NCBI GenBank assembly: GCA_036507005.1
Contig: DASXQT010000042.1
Location: forward strand, 1-61,250
Reading direction: 5' to 3'
DNA: 61,250 nt
Origin: WS-2 sp036507005
GTDB lineage: Bacteria > Eisenbacteria > RBG-16-71-46
The number at the start of each line of letters is the position of its first letter. Within the stretch, counting starts at the first letter, position 1. Below the pieces are notes generated by a model that was not told where the DNA came from, ran no database searches, and was given only the letters and a program-made list of their open reading frames with translations. Positions 9,052-18,217 of this stretch are shown here, in pieces. The position numbers were made by a program, and so were the translations under genes.

Positions 9052-9688
9052 CTGCGCCCTCCGCCGCACCTGCCGCGAACGCGATGCGCCTCCCCTCACG
9101 CCGCCAGGGCTCGGCGAGGAAGCGCCGCACGGTCGCCGGGTAGAGCCGGTGCTCGGCCTCGTGGATCCGGGCCTCGAGCGATTCGAGCGGCTCGCCGTCG
9201 CGCACCTCGACCGCGCGCTGCGCGAGGATCGGCCCCGAGTCCACCTCGTCGGTGACCAGGTGCACGGTGCAGCCGGTGACGCGCACCCCGTGCTCCCACG
9301 CGCGCCGGATGGCGTCGAGCCCGGGGAACGCGGGAAGCAGCGAAGGATGGAGGTTCACGATGCGGTCGGGAAACGCCTCGAGCATCGTTCCGTGCAGCCG
9401 GCGCATGAAGCCCGCGAGCAGCACCGTGCCGACCCCGCGCTCGCGCAGCGCCGCGAGCCAGGGGCGCTCGTCCTCGAGCCGGGTCGCGAAGCGGCCGGTG
9501 GGCGGGCACAGCGCCTCGATGCCGAGGCGGCGGGCGCGCTCGAGGACCGGGGCCGAGGGACGGTCGCAGAGCAGGAGGGCGATGCGCCCGGGGATCTCGC
9601 CGCGCCGGGCGGCGAGCGCCAGCGCCTCGAAGTTGGTGCCCGATCCCGAGGCGAGCACCGCGAGCGTCGCGGGTGCGGAGGTGAGCAC
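9044..9688 (-). CDS. purN: Phosphoribosylglycinamide formyltransferase
   Basis: PurN transfers a formyl group from 10-formyl-THF to GAR. At 214 residues it has the normal size and shows AVLASGSGTNFEAL, the catalytic NLHPSLLPAFPG segment (Asn and His), and the aspartate-containing TDEVDSGPILAQ. The GTG at 9688 is the best start: it sits 8 bases after comEC and just ahead of the conserved N-terminus; the frame is open much further upstream but only as the alternate frame of comEC. It is the first purine gene of the train and overlaps the HAD phosphatase gene. Confidence 0.95.
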   Translation of the reverse strand: MLTSAPATLAVLASGSGTNFEALALAARRGEIPGRIALLLCDRPSAPVLERARRLGIEALCPPTGRFATRLEDERPWLAALRERGVGTVLLAGFMRRLHGTMLEAFPDRIVNLHPSLLPAFPGLDAIRRAWEHGVRVTGCTVHLVTDEVDSGPILAQRAVEVRDGEPLESLEARIHEAEHRLYPATVRRFLAEPWRREGRRIAFAAGAAEGAGV

Positions 9689-9696
9689 GCCGCAAT

Positions 9697-12099
9697 CTAC
9701 CAGCGAGCCTCGGAGCGGGCAAGCGCGGCGCGCCGCCGCGCGGCGGCGTCCTCCGCGGGCGCGGCTGCGAGCGGCGCCGCGCGACGCCAGTCGATGCTGC
9801 GCGCGCCGTCCGGTGAGAGCTCGAACCACAGCGCGCCCTCGCGGTCGGTGCGGTGGAGCGTGGCGCCGGAGGCGCGCAGGCGATCCACGGCGCCGGGGTC
9901 GGGATGTCCGAAGGGATTCCGCGCTCCGCACGAGAGCACCGCGCAGCGCGGCCGCAGCCGCGCGAGGAAGCGCGCGCCGCTCGAGGAGCCGGACCCGTGG
10001 TGCGCGACCTTGAGCAGCGCCACGCCGGGACCGACGGCGATCGAGTCCTCGATCGTGCTGTCCACGTCGGCGAGGAGCAGCGCGCGGCCGCGGCCCTCCC
10101 CCACCTCGAGCACCACCCCGGCGCGGTTGTCGGCGAGGAGCGTGGCCGCGGCCGGCTCGCGCGCGTGCGGCGGCCAGAGCGCGGCGATCGTCGGCGAGCG
10201 CGCCAGCGTGTCGCCGCGCGCCGTGGCGCCGGCGCCGAATCGCCGCCCCGGCCCGGGCACGGCGGGCAGCGGCTCGTGCGCCCGCACCTCGAAGGCTGAG
10301 ACGCCCCGCAGCACCGCCGGGGCGCCGCCGACGTGGTCGGCGTCGTCGTGCGTGAGCACCAGCGCCTCGAGCCGCCGCACCGCCGCCCAGCGCAGGAACG
10401 GGAGCACGGCGAGCTCTCCCGCGTCGGCGCGCGGCGAGCGCGGGCCGGCGTCCACCAGCCACCAGCGCCCGCCGGAGGCGATCGCCACGGCGTCGCCCTG
10501 GCCCACGTCGAGCGCCACGCACCACCAGCGCCCGGCGGGCGGCGCGAGGGCGGGCCGCGTCGCCGCGAGCGCCAGCGCCAGCGCGGCGGCGAGCGCGCCG
10601 AGCCCGGCGCCCGCCACCCGCGCGCGCGAGGCGGCGATGCGCGCGCCCTCGACGTCGCGCGGCGGCGGGAGCGAGAGCGCGAGCAGCGCGGCCCCGATCC
10701 CGGAGAGCAGCGGCACCGCGGCATCCGGCCCGGCCGCGACCAGCGCGCCGGGCACCTGCGCGGCGCGCTCCGCGATCGCCCTCAGCAGCGCGGCGAGCGC
10801 CTCGCACGCGCCGAACCACGGCGCCGAAGTGCCCGGCAGCGCGCCTTCCACGAGCGCCGCGAGCCACGCGGCGGAGAGCAGAAGCCCGCACACCGGGACC
10901 GCGGCGAGGTTGGCGAACGCGCCCACCCACGAGAACGCGTGGAAGCGCAGCAGGAGGAGCGGCAGCGCGGTGACCTGCGCGCTGAGCGTGGGGACGAACG
11001 GCATCAGCGCCGCGCGCAGGCGGCCGCAGCGCGCGGCGAGCCACGGCCCCACGGTGACGAGCCCGACGGTGGCGGCGCACGAGAGCTGGAACCCGAGGTC
11101 GCCCGCCCAACCCGGCGAGAGCGCGAGGAGCGCGAGCGCGGCGAGCGCCAGCGACTGGACCGGGTCGAGCGCGACGTCGAGGAAGCGGGCGCAGGCGGCC
11201 GCGATCTCGCTCGCCGCCGCGCGCGCCAGCGAGGGCAGCGGGCCCGCGATGCCGAGGTAGAACAGGGCGCACAGGCCGCCCGCGACCGCGCGCGCGCGCG
11301 GACCGCCGCCCAGCGACGCGCACGCCCCGCGCGCCACGCCGGCCAGCCACGCCACGTGCAGGCCGGAGAGCGCGAGCAGGTGCACGAGCCCCGAGGCGCG
11401 CAGCCGCGCGCTCTGCTCGGGCGAGAGCGCCGAGCGGTCGCCGACCACGAGCGGCAGCACCAGCTCGCGGGCCGCGGGCGAGAGGTGCGCGGCGAGCCGG
11501 CTCTCGATCGCGCGCCGCCAGCGCGCCGCGGTGGCGCGCGGCCAGGCGCCGAGCCCGCGCGCCGGCTCCGACGTGGCGTCGAGGGCGCGGCCCGAGGCCG
11601 CGAGCCCCGCCGCGTCGGCCGCGGCGCGGGCGTCGAAGCCGCCGGGGTTGCGCGACCGCGGCGGCCGCTCGAGGCGCGCGAGCGCCGCGACGCGGTCGCC
11701 CCACTCGGCGGGGTCGCCCTGCGGGAGGAGGAGGCGGACGCGCGTGCCCGGCAGGAGCGGCGGGCTGCTCCTGCCGGCCGCCACGATCGCCGAAGGCTCC
11801 GGCGCCTCCCGCAGCGGCGGCTCGACCACGCGCCCCTCGAGCCGCACCAGGGCCGCGGGAACGCGGGCGCGCTCGCGCTCGAGCGCCGCGCGCGATGCGC
11901 CGCCTCGCGCGGCACCCCCGAGCGCGAGCGCCAGCACGAGCGCGAGCGTGCCGACCCGGTCGGGCCCGCGCCACGCGATCAGGCCGAGCGGCAGCGCGGC
12001 GGCGAGCGCTCCGATCGCCGCGCCGGCTCCAATGCCGGCGCCGGCGAGGAGCCCGCACCACACCGCGACCGCCGCACCCACCGCGCCCCGCCCGCCCAT
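9697..12099 (-). CDS. comEC: ComEC/Rec2-type DNA uptake channel protein
   Basis: ComEC carries incoming single-stranded DNA across the inner membrane. This 800-residue protein has the full domain order: N-terminal helices and OB-like DUF4131 region, the Competence membrane domain (GDRSALSPEQ, GLVHLLALSGLHVAWLAG), and a C-terminal metallo-beta-lactamase domain with HDDADHVGG and KVAHHGSGSSSG. The ATG at 12099 is chosen because hydrophobic, family-like sequence begins there; the frame stays open upstream but crosses a non-coding hairpin element. It precedes purN by 8 bases. No other competence gene is close except pilB at 29 kb. Confidence 0.92.
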   Translation of the reverse strand: MGGRGAVGAAVAVWCGLLAGAGIGAGAAIGALAAALPLGLIAWRGPDRVGTLALVLALALGGAARGGASRAALERERARVPAALVRLEGRVVEPPLREAPEPSAIVAAGRSSPPLLPGTRVRLLLPQGDPAEWGDRVAALARLERPPRSRNPGGFDARAAADAAGLAASGRALDATSEPARGLGAWPRATAARWRRAIESRLAAHLSPAARELVLPLVVGDRSALSPEQSARLRASGLVHLLALSGLHVAWLAGVARGACASLGGGPRARAVAGGLCALFYLGIAGPLPSLARAAASEIAAACARFLDVALDPVQSLALAALALLALSPGWAGDLGFQLSCAATVGLVTVGPWLAARCGRLRAALMPFVPTLSAQVTALPLLLLRFHAFSWVGAFANLAAVPVCGLLLSAAWLAALVEGALPGTSAPWFGACEALAALLRAIAERAAQVPGALVAAGPDAAVPLLSGIGAALLALSLPPPRDVEGARIAASRARVAGAGLGALAAALALALAATRPALAPPAGRWWCVALDVGQGDAVAIASGGRWWLVDAGPRSPRADAGELAVLPFLRWAAVRRLEALVLTHDDADHVGGAPAVLRGVSAFEVRAHEPLPAVPGPGRRFGAGATARGDTLARSPTIAALWPPHAREPAAATLLADNRAGVVLEVGEGRGRALLLADVDSTIEDSIAVGPGVALLKVAHHGSGSSSGARFLARLRPRCAVLSCGARNPFGHPDPGAVDRLRASGATLHRTDREGALWFELSPDGARSIDWRRAAPLAAAPAEDAAARRRAALARSEARW

Positions 12100-12179
12100 G
12101 ACGGGCTGCGAGGGGAAGAGCCGTGCCAGTCGCGGAGCGAAGCCGGGCGCCGGGTTGCGCCGCGGGGGGCGAACGGCCG

Positions 12180-12198
12180 CCGTACACGGCGTGTACGG
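12180..12198. promoter_or_regulatory. Perfect 8-bp palindrome in the comEC leader
   Basis: CCGTACAC and GTGTACGG flank a 3-base centre, 81 bases before the comEC start. It could be a small RNA hairpin or an operator. Apart from this and the hairpin repeat at 12238-12437, the 348-base gap between comEC and the PEGA gene shows no gene. Confidence 0.4.
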
Positions 12199-12237
12199 GG
12201 CGGGCGCCGGAGAGGTCGGCGTCGGGCGCTTCGAGGG

Positions 12238-12437
12238 AAAAGGCCGGGGAGGCGGCAGGGCCGTTTCGCCGCGCTCTGGCGGCGGGCGAGAGCCAGGAGG
12301 CGAAGCCCTCCGATGAGCTCCGGGGGCCTTGTGCGCTCGCGATTGCGAGGCGCCCCTCCAAGCGCCGCGAGGCGGAGCCATGGATGGCGGAGCCGAGCGG
12401 GCGCGGCGAAACGGCCCTGCCGCCTCCCCGGCCTTTT
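12238..12437 (-). repeat. Hairpin-bounded dispersed repeat, copy A
   Basis: A perfect 37-bp inverted repeat (12238-12274 with 12401-12437) encloses 126 bases. Read on the minus strand, the interior begins and ends with about 32 bases that match the interior of copy B at 27057-27194 at all but two positions each; copy A has about 48 extra bases in the middle. The arms differ from those of copy B yet pair perfectly with each other. The element starts 10 bases after the stop of the PEGA gene in the same orientation, and its far arm ends in TTTT, so it could act as a terminator. No coding potential is credible. Confidence 0.85.
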
Positions 12438-12447
12438 CGAACGGCGG

Positions 12448-14685
12448 CTACGGATTCTGGACCGGCGCCGAGGCGGAGCGCGCCGTGAGGATCTCCGTGA
12501 AGTACTCGTCCCCGGTCTGCGTGGACGCGCTCATGTAGTAGCGGGTCGTGCCGCGCCCGTCGAACAGCGCGGTCGGGAACACCGCCACGCCCACCACGCC
12601 CGCGGGCGCCTTGAGCATCACCATCTGATAGCGGCGCCAGGAGCCGTCGGTTTCGCGGACGTTGAGCCACATCTCGCGCACGTCGGCGGTGGTGACCCCG
12701 TCCAGGCTCGCCGAGATCACGGTCGGGCGGCCGAGGTTGATGAGCCCCGGGGTCGCGGTGGGCGTGAGCGTCGGGAGATCGCGATCGACCCCCAGCTCGA
12801 AGGTGGCGAAGCGCTGGTTCCCGCCCGGCAGGTCGATCACCTGGACCGCCGCGTTCTCGCCGCGGTAGGCGACGCGCGCGCTGTGGGGCCCGCGCGGCAG
12901 CTCGAGCACCAGCGGCGTGACGCCGCGCACCGCACCGTCCACCCACACGGTCGCGCCCGGCAGCTCGTTCGTCCCGTTCTCGTCGGTGAAGGTGGCGCGC
13001 ACCTCGAGCACGCCGCTCGCCGGGGAGGTCATCGGGCGCGCGATCACCTCGGTCACGTCGGCGACCCGCACCCGCAGCGCCTGGCCCCACGCCGAGAGGC
13101 CCGGACCCGAGAAGCGCACTTCGTGCGGCCCCGGCGCCAGGCTGTCGATCGTGATCGGCGCGTACCCGACGCGCGCGCCGTCCAGCTCGACCGTGATCGG
13201 CACGCCGGCGTCCGGGCTGCGGACCGCGAGCGATCCCCAGAGCGCGGCGTCGATTCCCTTGCGCTCGCCGCGCTTCCCGTTGACCTTGTACGTGGCGCTG
13301 CCCAGGTCGGGGAAGGAGAGCTCGATCTGGTGCTCGCCGGCCGGAAGCTCGATGGTGGCCGGCGTGCGGCGCTGCTGATCCTTTCCGTCGGCGGCGATTG
13401 AGGCGCCATCCGGCTGGCTCGACACCCGGACCTGGAAGCGCGCTGCGCCGAAGCCGGCGATCGGCAGGTCCAGCCCCTCCTTGCCCGGCTTGACTCCCGG
13501 AATCCACCCCGCGATCCAGGCCCCGATCACGGCCACGGTGACGCCGAGCAGCCAGACCCACGGCCGAACCCCAGGCCGGCGCGCGCTCTCGATCTCGCTC
13601 TCGGTCGGCCAGGCAGAGTGCACCCGCGGACGCCGCGACGCGGGGCGCGGCGGCCAGGTCTCCTCGGCGGCGACGGCCGGCGGCCTCGGGATCGCCGCCG
13701 CGCGCGGATCGGCTCCCTGCCCGATCGCGCGCGCGGTGAGATCGGCAGGCTCGGGAGTCGGAGGAACGAGATCAGGGTCCTCCGTCTTGCGCGCCGCGGA
13801 CGGCGCGTCGGGTCGAGCGGCGGCGGTGGCGGGCTCGGCTCCAGGCTCGCCCGGGGCGCCGGCGATCCGGTGCGCCTTGGAGCCACGCCCGCGTCTCCGC
13901 CTGCGGCGGCGATCGGTGGCCCCCCCGTGCGGCTCGGCGCCGGCGTTGCCGGGGTCGGAGCCGCCTGCGGGCGGCTCCGCGCCGGGCCCGGCGCTCGCAG
14001 GGGCTCGCTCCTGCGCTTCCTCGGCGGCGCGCACCCGGTCCCTCCACGCCCCGTACGCCGCGAGCCTCTTCTCTCCGGCTGCGGCGGCGGAGCCTCCCGA
14101 ACTCCCCTCGCCCGCCCCCGCGGCGGGCTCCGCCCGGCCCACTCCGGCCCACTCCGCCTCGACATCGACCGCCGCGGCGCCGGGGATCGCGGCGCCGGGG
14201 GTCCATTCCAGGCTCACCCGCACCTTGCTCGCCAGGGGGGCGGCGAAGGCCCGGGCCTCCCGGCCCTCGTGGTCGCGCACTCTCACCCACCGCGCCTCGG
14301 CCGGCTGGTCGTCCACCCACACCTGGGGCTTCATCTCGCCCACCCAGCCGAAGGCGACCTCGTCCCCGGCGCGCACGAAGGCGAGGGAAAAGGGCGACCG
14401 GTTGGAGACGGCGCTCCAGACCTCGCGGTGCGAGAAGAGGAGTCCGGTCAGCGCATGGTGGAGGAGGGCGGGGATGGGGCGCGGGTTGAGGTCGTTCCGG
14501 GAGCTTTCGCTCGCCACCCCCAGCAGATCACGCAGCCAGCCTTCGATTTCAGGGATGGTGTTGCCGCCCGGCACCGCGAGGACGACGAACTGACAGCCCG
14601 GGGCACGGGCTCCGGCGGTCAGTACTTCGCCGCGGGCTCGCGTCGAAATTCGCCACTCGCCCGCGGCGGTCACCGCGTGGGACAT
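12448..14685 (-). CDS. Membrane-anchored PEGA-domain protein with cytoplasmic N-terminal domain
   Basis: This 745-residue protein has an N-terminal region of about 170 residues with features faintly like a degenerate PP2C phosphatase (SPFSLAFVRAGDEVAFGWVG), a long Ala/Pro/Arg-rich linker with a run of basic residues near 270, one transmembrane helix (WVWLLGVTVAVIGAWIAG, about 380-400), then exported PEGA-type beta domains with signatures such as PDGASIAADG, GYAPITIDSLAPGPHEV and RGVTPLVLELPRGPH. PEGA domains usually bind surface components. The ATG at 14685 follows AGAAGGAG with good spacing and a TTGACA promoter lies upstream. It heads the minus-strand train but may be insulated from comEC by the hairpin repeat. 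The domain calls after the membrane helix are sound; the N-terminal call is tentative. Confidence 0.75.
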   Translation of the reverse strand: MSHAVTAAGEWRISTRARGEVLTAGARAPGCQFVVLAVPGGNTIPEIEGWLRDLLGVASESSRNDLNPRPIPALLHHALTGLLFSHREVWSAVSNRSPFSLAFVRAGDEVAFGWVGEMKPQVWVDDQPAEARWVRVRDHEGREARAFAAPLASKVRVSLEWTPGAAIPGAAAVDVEAEWAGVGRAEPAAGAGEGSSGGSAAAAGEKRLAAYGAWRDRVRAAEEAQERAPASAGPGAEPPAGGSDPGNAGAEPHGGATDRRRRRRRGRGSKAHRIAGAPGEPGAEPATAAARPDAPSAARKTEDPDLVPPTPEPADLTARAIGQGADPRAAAIPRPPAVAAEETWPPRPASRRPRVHSAWPTESEIESARRPGVRPWVWLLGVTVAVIGAWIAGWIPGVKPGKEGLDLPIAGFGAARFQVRVSSQPDGASIAADGKDQQRRTPATIELPAGEHQIELSFPDLGSATYKVNGKRGERKGIDAALWGSLAVRSPDAGVPITVELDGARVGYAPITIDSLAPGPHEVRFSGPGLSAWGQALRVRVADVTEVIARPMTSPASGVLEVRATFTDENGTNELPGATVWVDGAVRGVTPLVLELPRGPHSARVAYRGENAAVQVIDLPGGNQRFATFELGVDRDLPTLTPTATPGLINLGRPTVISASLDGVTTADVREMWLNVRETDGSWRRYQMVMLKAPAGVVGVAVFPTALFDGRGTTRYYMSASTQTGDEYFTEILTARSASAPVQNP

Positions 14686-14745
14686 CCAGGGGCTCCTTCT
14701 GGCGGCCCCGAGGGGCCTTGAACCCGCTGCGATTGCAACTTGCGC

Positions 14746-14774
14746 AACCTATCCAAGCATCTCGCAAGTGTCAA
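14746..14774 (-). promoter_or_regulatory. Promoter for the PEGA gene
   Basis: On the minus strand a perfect TTGACA (14774-14769) lies 17 bases from a weaker TAGGTT (14751-14746). A GGCCCC-TC-GGGGCC palindrome lies in the leader shortly before the ribosome binding site. The region 14686-14963 separates two divergent genes and must hold promoters for both. Confidence 0.5.
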
Positions 14775-14963
14775 TCCCTGGCGGAGATATGGCACAGGAC
14801 TTGCGCCTCCTTCCAGCCGGAGGGCGGCAGGGGTAGGTGATTCAACAGCCCCGGCCGGCCGCCGTCGCGCGGAGTGCGAGCAGGCCGATTGCATCTTGCA
14901 TGCCGAGCGAGTAGCTTCCCCGGGCTTCATGCATCCGGGGTTGTCGGACCCAGGGGCGCATAC

Positions 14964-16829
14964 ATGAACCCGCAATCGAAGACGATCATTCTTCTATGGG
15001 CGCTGGCGGTGGCGATCCTGCCGCCGGCCATGGCGCTGGCGGATCCGGCCGGACTCGCTGCCGGCGCCGCAAGCAGTGACACCGCAACGGCCTCGCCGGC
15101 CGCGGCGCTGGCCTCGGCGCGCTCGGCCTACGAGACCGCCTGGGCGCTGCGCGAGGCGGGCGACTACCCGATCTCGATCTCCATCGCCGAGCAGGCGCTG
15201 GCCGCAATCGACGAGGTGCTCAAGGGCGACCTGGACGCCACCAACCGGCGCGACCTGGTCGACCTCAGGTCCAAGCTGGGCGGGCTCAGGGACGCGGCCC
15301 AGCACAAGCTCGACACCGGCTCGTCCGAGGGCGCCAACGTGGCCGACGCCGGCGTGCTCAACCAGCCCGCCATCGACGGCATCCAGCCCCAGTTCAACCA
15401 GGACGTCTACCGCTGGATCGACTTTTTCACCGGCGCCGGACGCTCCCACTTCGAGCTGTGGCTGCGGCGCTCGGGGCGCTACGTCGACCTGTTCCGCACC
15501 GTGCTGAAGCGCGAGGGGCTGCCTCCGGACCTCGTGCACCTGGTGTTCGTCGAGAGCGGCTTCAACGTCAACGCCCGCTCGGTCTCGGCCGCGGTGGGCC
15601 CGTGGCAGTTCCTGCGCTCCACCGGGCGGCTGTTCGGGCTGACGGTGAACCAGTGGGTGGACGAGCGGCGCGACCCCGAGAAGTCCACGGTCGCGGCGGC
15701 CCGCTACCTCAAGCACCTGTACTCGATCTTCCAGGACTGGCCGCTGGCGCTCGCCTCCTACAACGCCGGCGAGGGCAAGGTCCTGCGCGCCATCAAGCAG
15801 CAGGGCACGACCAACTACTGGGACCTCAGGCTCCCGCGGCAGACCGAGGAGTACGTGCCCAAGTTCATGGCGGCGCTCGCGATCGTGAACGATCCGGCGC
15901 GCTACGGGTTCGGCGACATCGAGCTCGAGGAGCCGATCGCCTTCGACGAGATCACGTTCAAGGGGCCGGTGGATCTGCGCGTGGTCGCCAAGCTGGCGGG
16001 CTGCACCTACGAGGACCTGAAGAAGCTCAACCCCGCGGCGCGCGCCCACACCTTCACCGGGCCGAACGGCGTGACCACGCTGCGCGTCCCGGACGGAGCC
16101 GAGGCCCAGCTCATGGAGCGCCTGGCGGCGGGCGAGAAGATGGAGGCGGTCAGCCTCACCTTCCGGCACCGCGTGCGCCGCGGCGAGACCCTGCAGGGCA
16201 TCGCCAACCGCTACCGCGTGAGCGCCCAGCAGCTCGCGGAGGTGAACGGCATCGGCCGCGAGCACCCCTTGCGCCGCGGCGAGGTGCTCACGGTGCCCGG
16301 CAGCCTGCGCTCGGCGGCGCCCCAGATTCTCGAGACCAGCGACCCGCGCGCCTCGACGGCCTACGTGCCGGAGCGCACGATCAGGACGCCCGCGACGCTG
16401 GACGGCAACTCGACCGCCGAGGGCCGCTTCTCGGTGATCGTGCGCCGCGGCGAGACGCTGTCCCAGATCGCCGAGCGCTATCAGGTCTCGACCGACGACC
16501 TGGTGCGCTGGAACCACCTGAGCACGTCGCGGCTGCGCCGCGGCATGCGGCTCAAGGTGCGGACCGGCGAGGCGGCGCAGGCCCAGCTCTCGCAGGCCGA
16601 CAGCACGATGATCGCCTCGCTGCCGGTGCGCATGGCGCGCGGCCGGCGGACGCTGCGCTCGCCGCTGCCCGACGAGTCACGGGCGCGCGACTTCGTGGTG
16701 GTGCGCTCCGGGGACACGCTCAGCGACATCGCGAAGCGCAGCGGCGTGACGATCGCCGCCCTCAAGCGCGCGAACGGCCTCAACTCGAGCCGCATCCGCG
16801 CCGGCTGGAAGCTGAAGATCCCGGCGTAG
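14964..16829 (+). CDS. mltD: Membrane-associated lytic transglycosylase with LysM repeats (MltD type)
   Basis: A 621-residue exported murein hydrolase. It opens with a signal sequence (IILLWALAVAILPPAMALA), then a helical segment and the SLT domain with the catalytic glutamate in LVFVESGFNVNARS, the GPWQFLRSTG loop and ASYNAGEGKV. Three LysM peptidoglycan-binding repeats follow near residues 395-445 (HRVRRGETLQGIANRYRV), 490-540 (VRRGETLSQIAERYQV) and 570-621 (VRSGDTLSDIAKRSGV). The order SLT then LysM is characteristic of MltD. The ATG at 14964 is preferred because it begins the signal peptide. It diverges from the PEGA gene and ends against the convergent glgC. Confidence 0.93.
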   Translation: MNPQSKTIILLWALAVAILPPAMALADPAGLAAGAASSDTATASPAAALASARSAYETAWALREAGDYPISISIAEQALAAIDEVLKGDLDATNRRDLVDLRSKLGGLRDAAQHKLDTGSSEGANVADAGVLNQPAIDGIQPQFNQDVYRWIDFFTGAGRSHFELWLRRSGRYVDLFRTVLKREGLPPDLVHLVFVESGFNVNARSVSAAVGPWQFLRSTGRLFGLTVNQWVDERRDPEKSTVAAARYLKHLYSIFQDWPLALASYNAGEGKVLRAIKQQGTTNYWDLRLPRQTEEYVPKFMAALAIVNDPARYGFGDIELEEPIAFDEITFKGPVDLRVVAKLAGCTYEDLKKLNPAARAHTFTGPNGVTTLRVPDGAEAQLMERLAAGEKMEAVSLTFRHRVRRGETLQGIANRYRVSAQQLAEVNGIGREHPLRRGEVLTVPGSLRSAAPQILETSDPRASTAYVPERTIRTPATLDGNSTAEGRFSVIVRRGETLSQIAERYQVSTDDLVRWNHLSTSRLRRGMRLKVRTGEAAQAQLSQADSTMIASLPVRMARGRRTLRSPLPDESRARDFVVVRSGDTLSDIAKRSGVTIAALKRANGLNSSRIRAGWKLKIPA

Positions 16830-16855
16830 CGGGGATCGCGGGTGCCGGCGTTGCT

Positions 16856-16920
16856 TGATCGGACGCCGGAGGGAAGCAGCCCGGGAGGACGTTTCGAGCC
16901 GCCCGCCGGCGCCCCGATCA
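16856..16920. terminator. Bidirectional terminator-like inverted repeat
   Basis: TGATCGG and CGCCGG on the left pair with CCGGCG and CCGATCA on the right across about 35 bases. It fills the gap between the convergent mltD and glgC genes, the expected place for a shared terminator. There is no clear T-tract. Confidence 0.5.
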
Positions 16921-16939
16921 GCCTCCCGCGACTCAGCCC

Positions 16940-18217
16940 TCAGTGCATCGATTCGGGGCCGTCGACGACGCCGCCGGCGGGGACGTTGCCGCTGAACTCG
17001 GACTCGGTGACGTACGCCCCGATGCGGGCGTTGGGCCCGATGCGGACCCCCGCGGGCAGCAGGGCGCCCTTGCCGATCACCGTGAGCCCGCTCGAGAGGT
17101 GCTCCGGGCAGGCGCGGTTGGGCGTGCGCTCCTCGCTCCCTCCCACGCTCGCGCCCTCGGCGACGTGCACCAGTTTGTCCACGATCGCGCGCGTCAGGGT
17201 CGCGTCCTTCCCCACCACCGTGTCGTGCATGACGATGCTGTCGTGGATCCGGGCCCCGGCCTCCACGTGGACCCCCGGGGAGAGCACCGAGCGCACCACC
17301 TCGCCCGCGATCCGGCAGCCGTTCGCCACCAGGCTGCGGTGCACGCGGCCGCCGCGCTCGAAGCGCACCGGAGGGCGGTCGGCGCTCTGCGTGTGGATCA
17401 CCCAGTCGGGGTTCGCGAGCTCGAGCGGCGGCCGGTCGCCCAGGAACGCCAGGTTGGCCTCGTAGTAGGAGTCGAGCGTCCCCACGTCCTGCCAGTAGTC
17501 GGCGAAGCGGAAGGCGAACACCTTCTCGCCGCGCGCCACCAGGCGCGGCAGCACGTCCTTGCCGAAATCGTGCGAGGATTCGGCCATCGCGGCGTCCTCG
17601 GTGAGCCAGCGGATCAGCGCCTCGCGGTCGAACAGGTAGACGCCCATCGAGGCGAGCCGCGAGCGCGCGCTGCGCGGCTTCTCCTGGAAGCCGACCACGC
17701 GGCCGCCGCCGTCGGTCTCGAGGATCCCGAAGGACCCCACGCTCTCCTCCGGGACCTCGGTGACCGCCACCGTGCAGGTCGCGCCGCGATCGTGGTGGAA
17801 CGCGTAGAGCGCGTTGTAGTCCATGGTGTAGACGTGGTCCCCGGAGAGCACCAGCACCTGCTCGACCCGCCGGCGGCGGAGGTGGATGAGGTTCTGGTAG
17901 ATCGCGTCCGCCGTCCCCTTGTACCAGTCGCGCTCCACGGCGCCGAGCGCGGGCTGGAGGATCTGCACCCCGCCGTGCGTGCGGTCGAGGTCCCACGGCC
18001 GCCCGGTGCCGATGTGGCGGTTCAGCGAGGTCGGCCGGTACTGGGTGAGCACCCCGACATCGTAGATTCCCGAGTTCACGCAGTTCGAGAGCGTGAAGTC
18101 GATGATCCGGTACTTGCCCGCGAACGGCACCGCGGGCTTGGCGCGCCGCTCGCCCAGCAGGCACAGGCGGCTGCCCATGCCGCCGGCGAGGATGAAGGCG
18201 AAGCCCGAGGTTCTCAT
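16940..18217 (-). CDS. glgC: Glucose-1-phosphate adenylyltransferase (ADP-glucose pyrophosphorylase)
   Basis: GlgC makes ADP-glucose for glycogen or trehalose synthesis. The 425-residue protein has the nucleotide-binding loop GGMGSRL, the allosteric/substrate motif RAKPAVPFAGKYRIIDF, the catalytic aspartate in SGDHVYTMDY and the glucose-1-P lysine in FQEKPRS, then a C-terminal left-handed beta-helix (residues about 300-400). The ATG at 18217 overlaps the stop of the preceding paralogue by ATGA, so the two are translated together. Identification is secure. Confidence 0.94.
   Translation of the reverse strand: MRTSGFAFILAGGMGSRLCLLGERRAKPAVPFAGKYRIIDFTLSNCVNSGIYDVGVLTQYRPTSLNRHIGTGRPWDLDRTHGGVQILQPALGAVERDWYKGTADAIYQNLIHLRRRRVEQVLVLSGDHVYTMDYNALYAFHHDRGATCTVAVTEVPEESVGSFGILETDGGGRVVGFQEKPRSARSRLASMGVYLFDREALIRWLTEDAAMAESSHDFGKDVLPRLVARGEKVFAFRFADYWQDVGTLDSYYEANLAFLGDRPPLELANPDWVIHTQSADRPPVRFERGGRVHRSLVANGCRIAGEVVRSVLSPGVHVEAGARIHDSIVMHDTVVGKDATLTRAIVDKLVHVAEGASVGGSEERTPNRACPEHLSSGLTVIGKGALLPAGVRIGPNARIGAYVTESEFSGNVPAGGVVDGPESMH

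Noticed and set aside
9002..11260. Long plus-strand frames opposite comEC and purN
   Set aside because: They are low-complexity Arg/Ser/Ala translations with no family motifs, and the minus strand shows complete ComEC and PurN domains.
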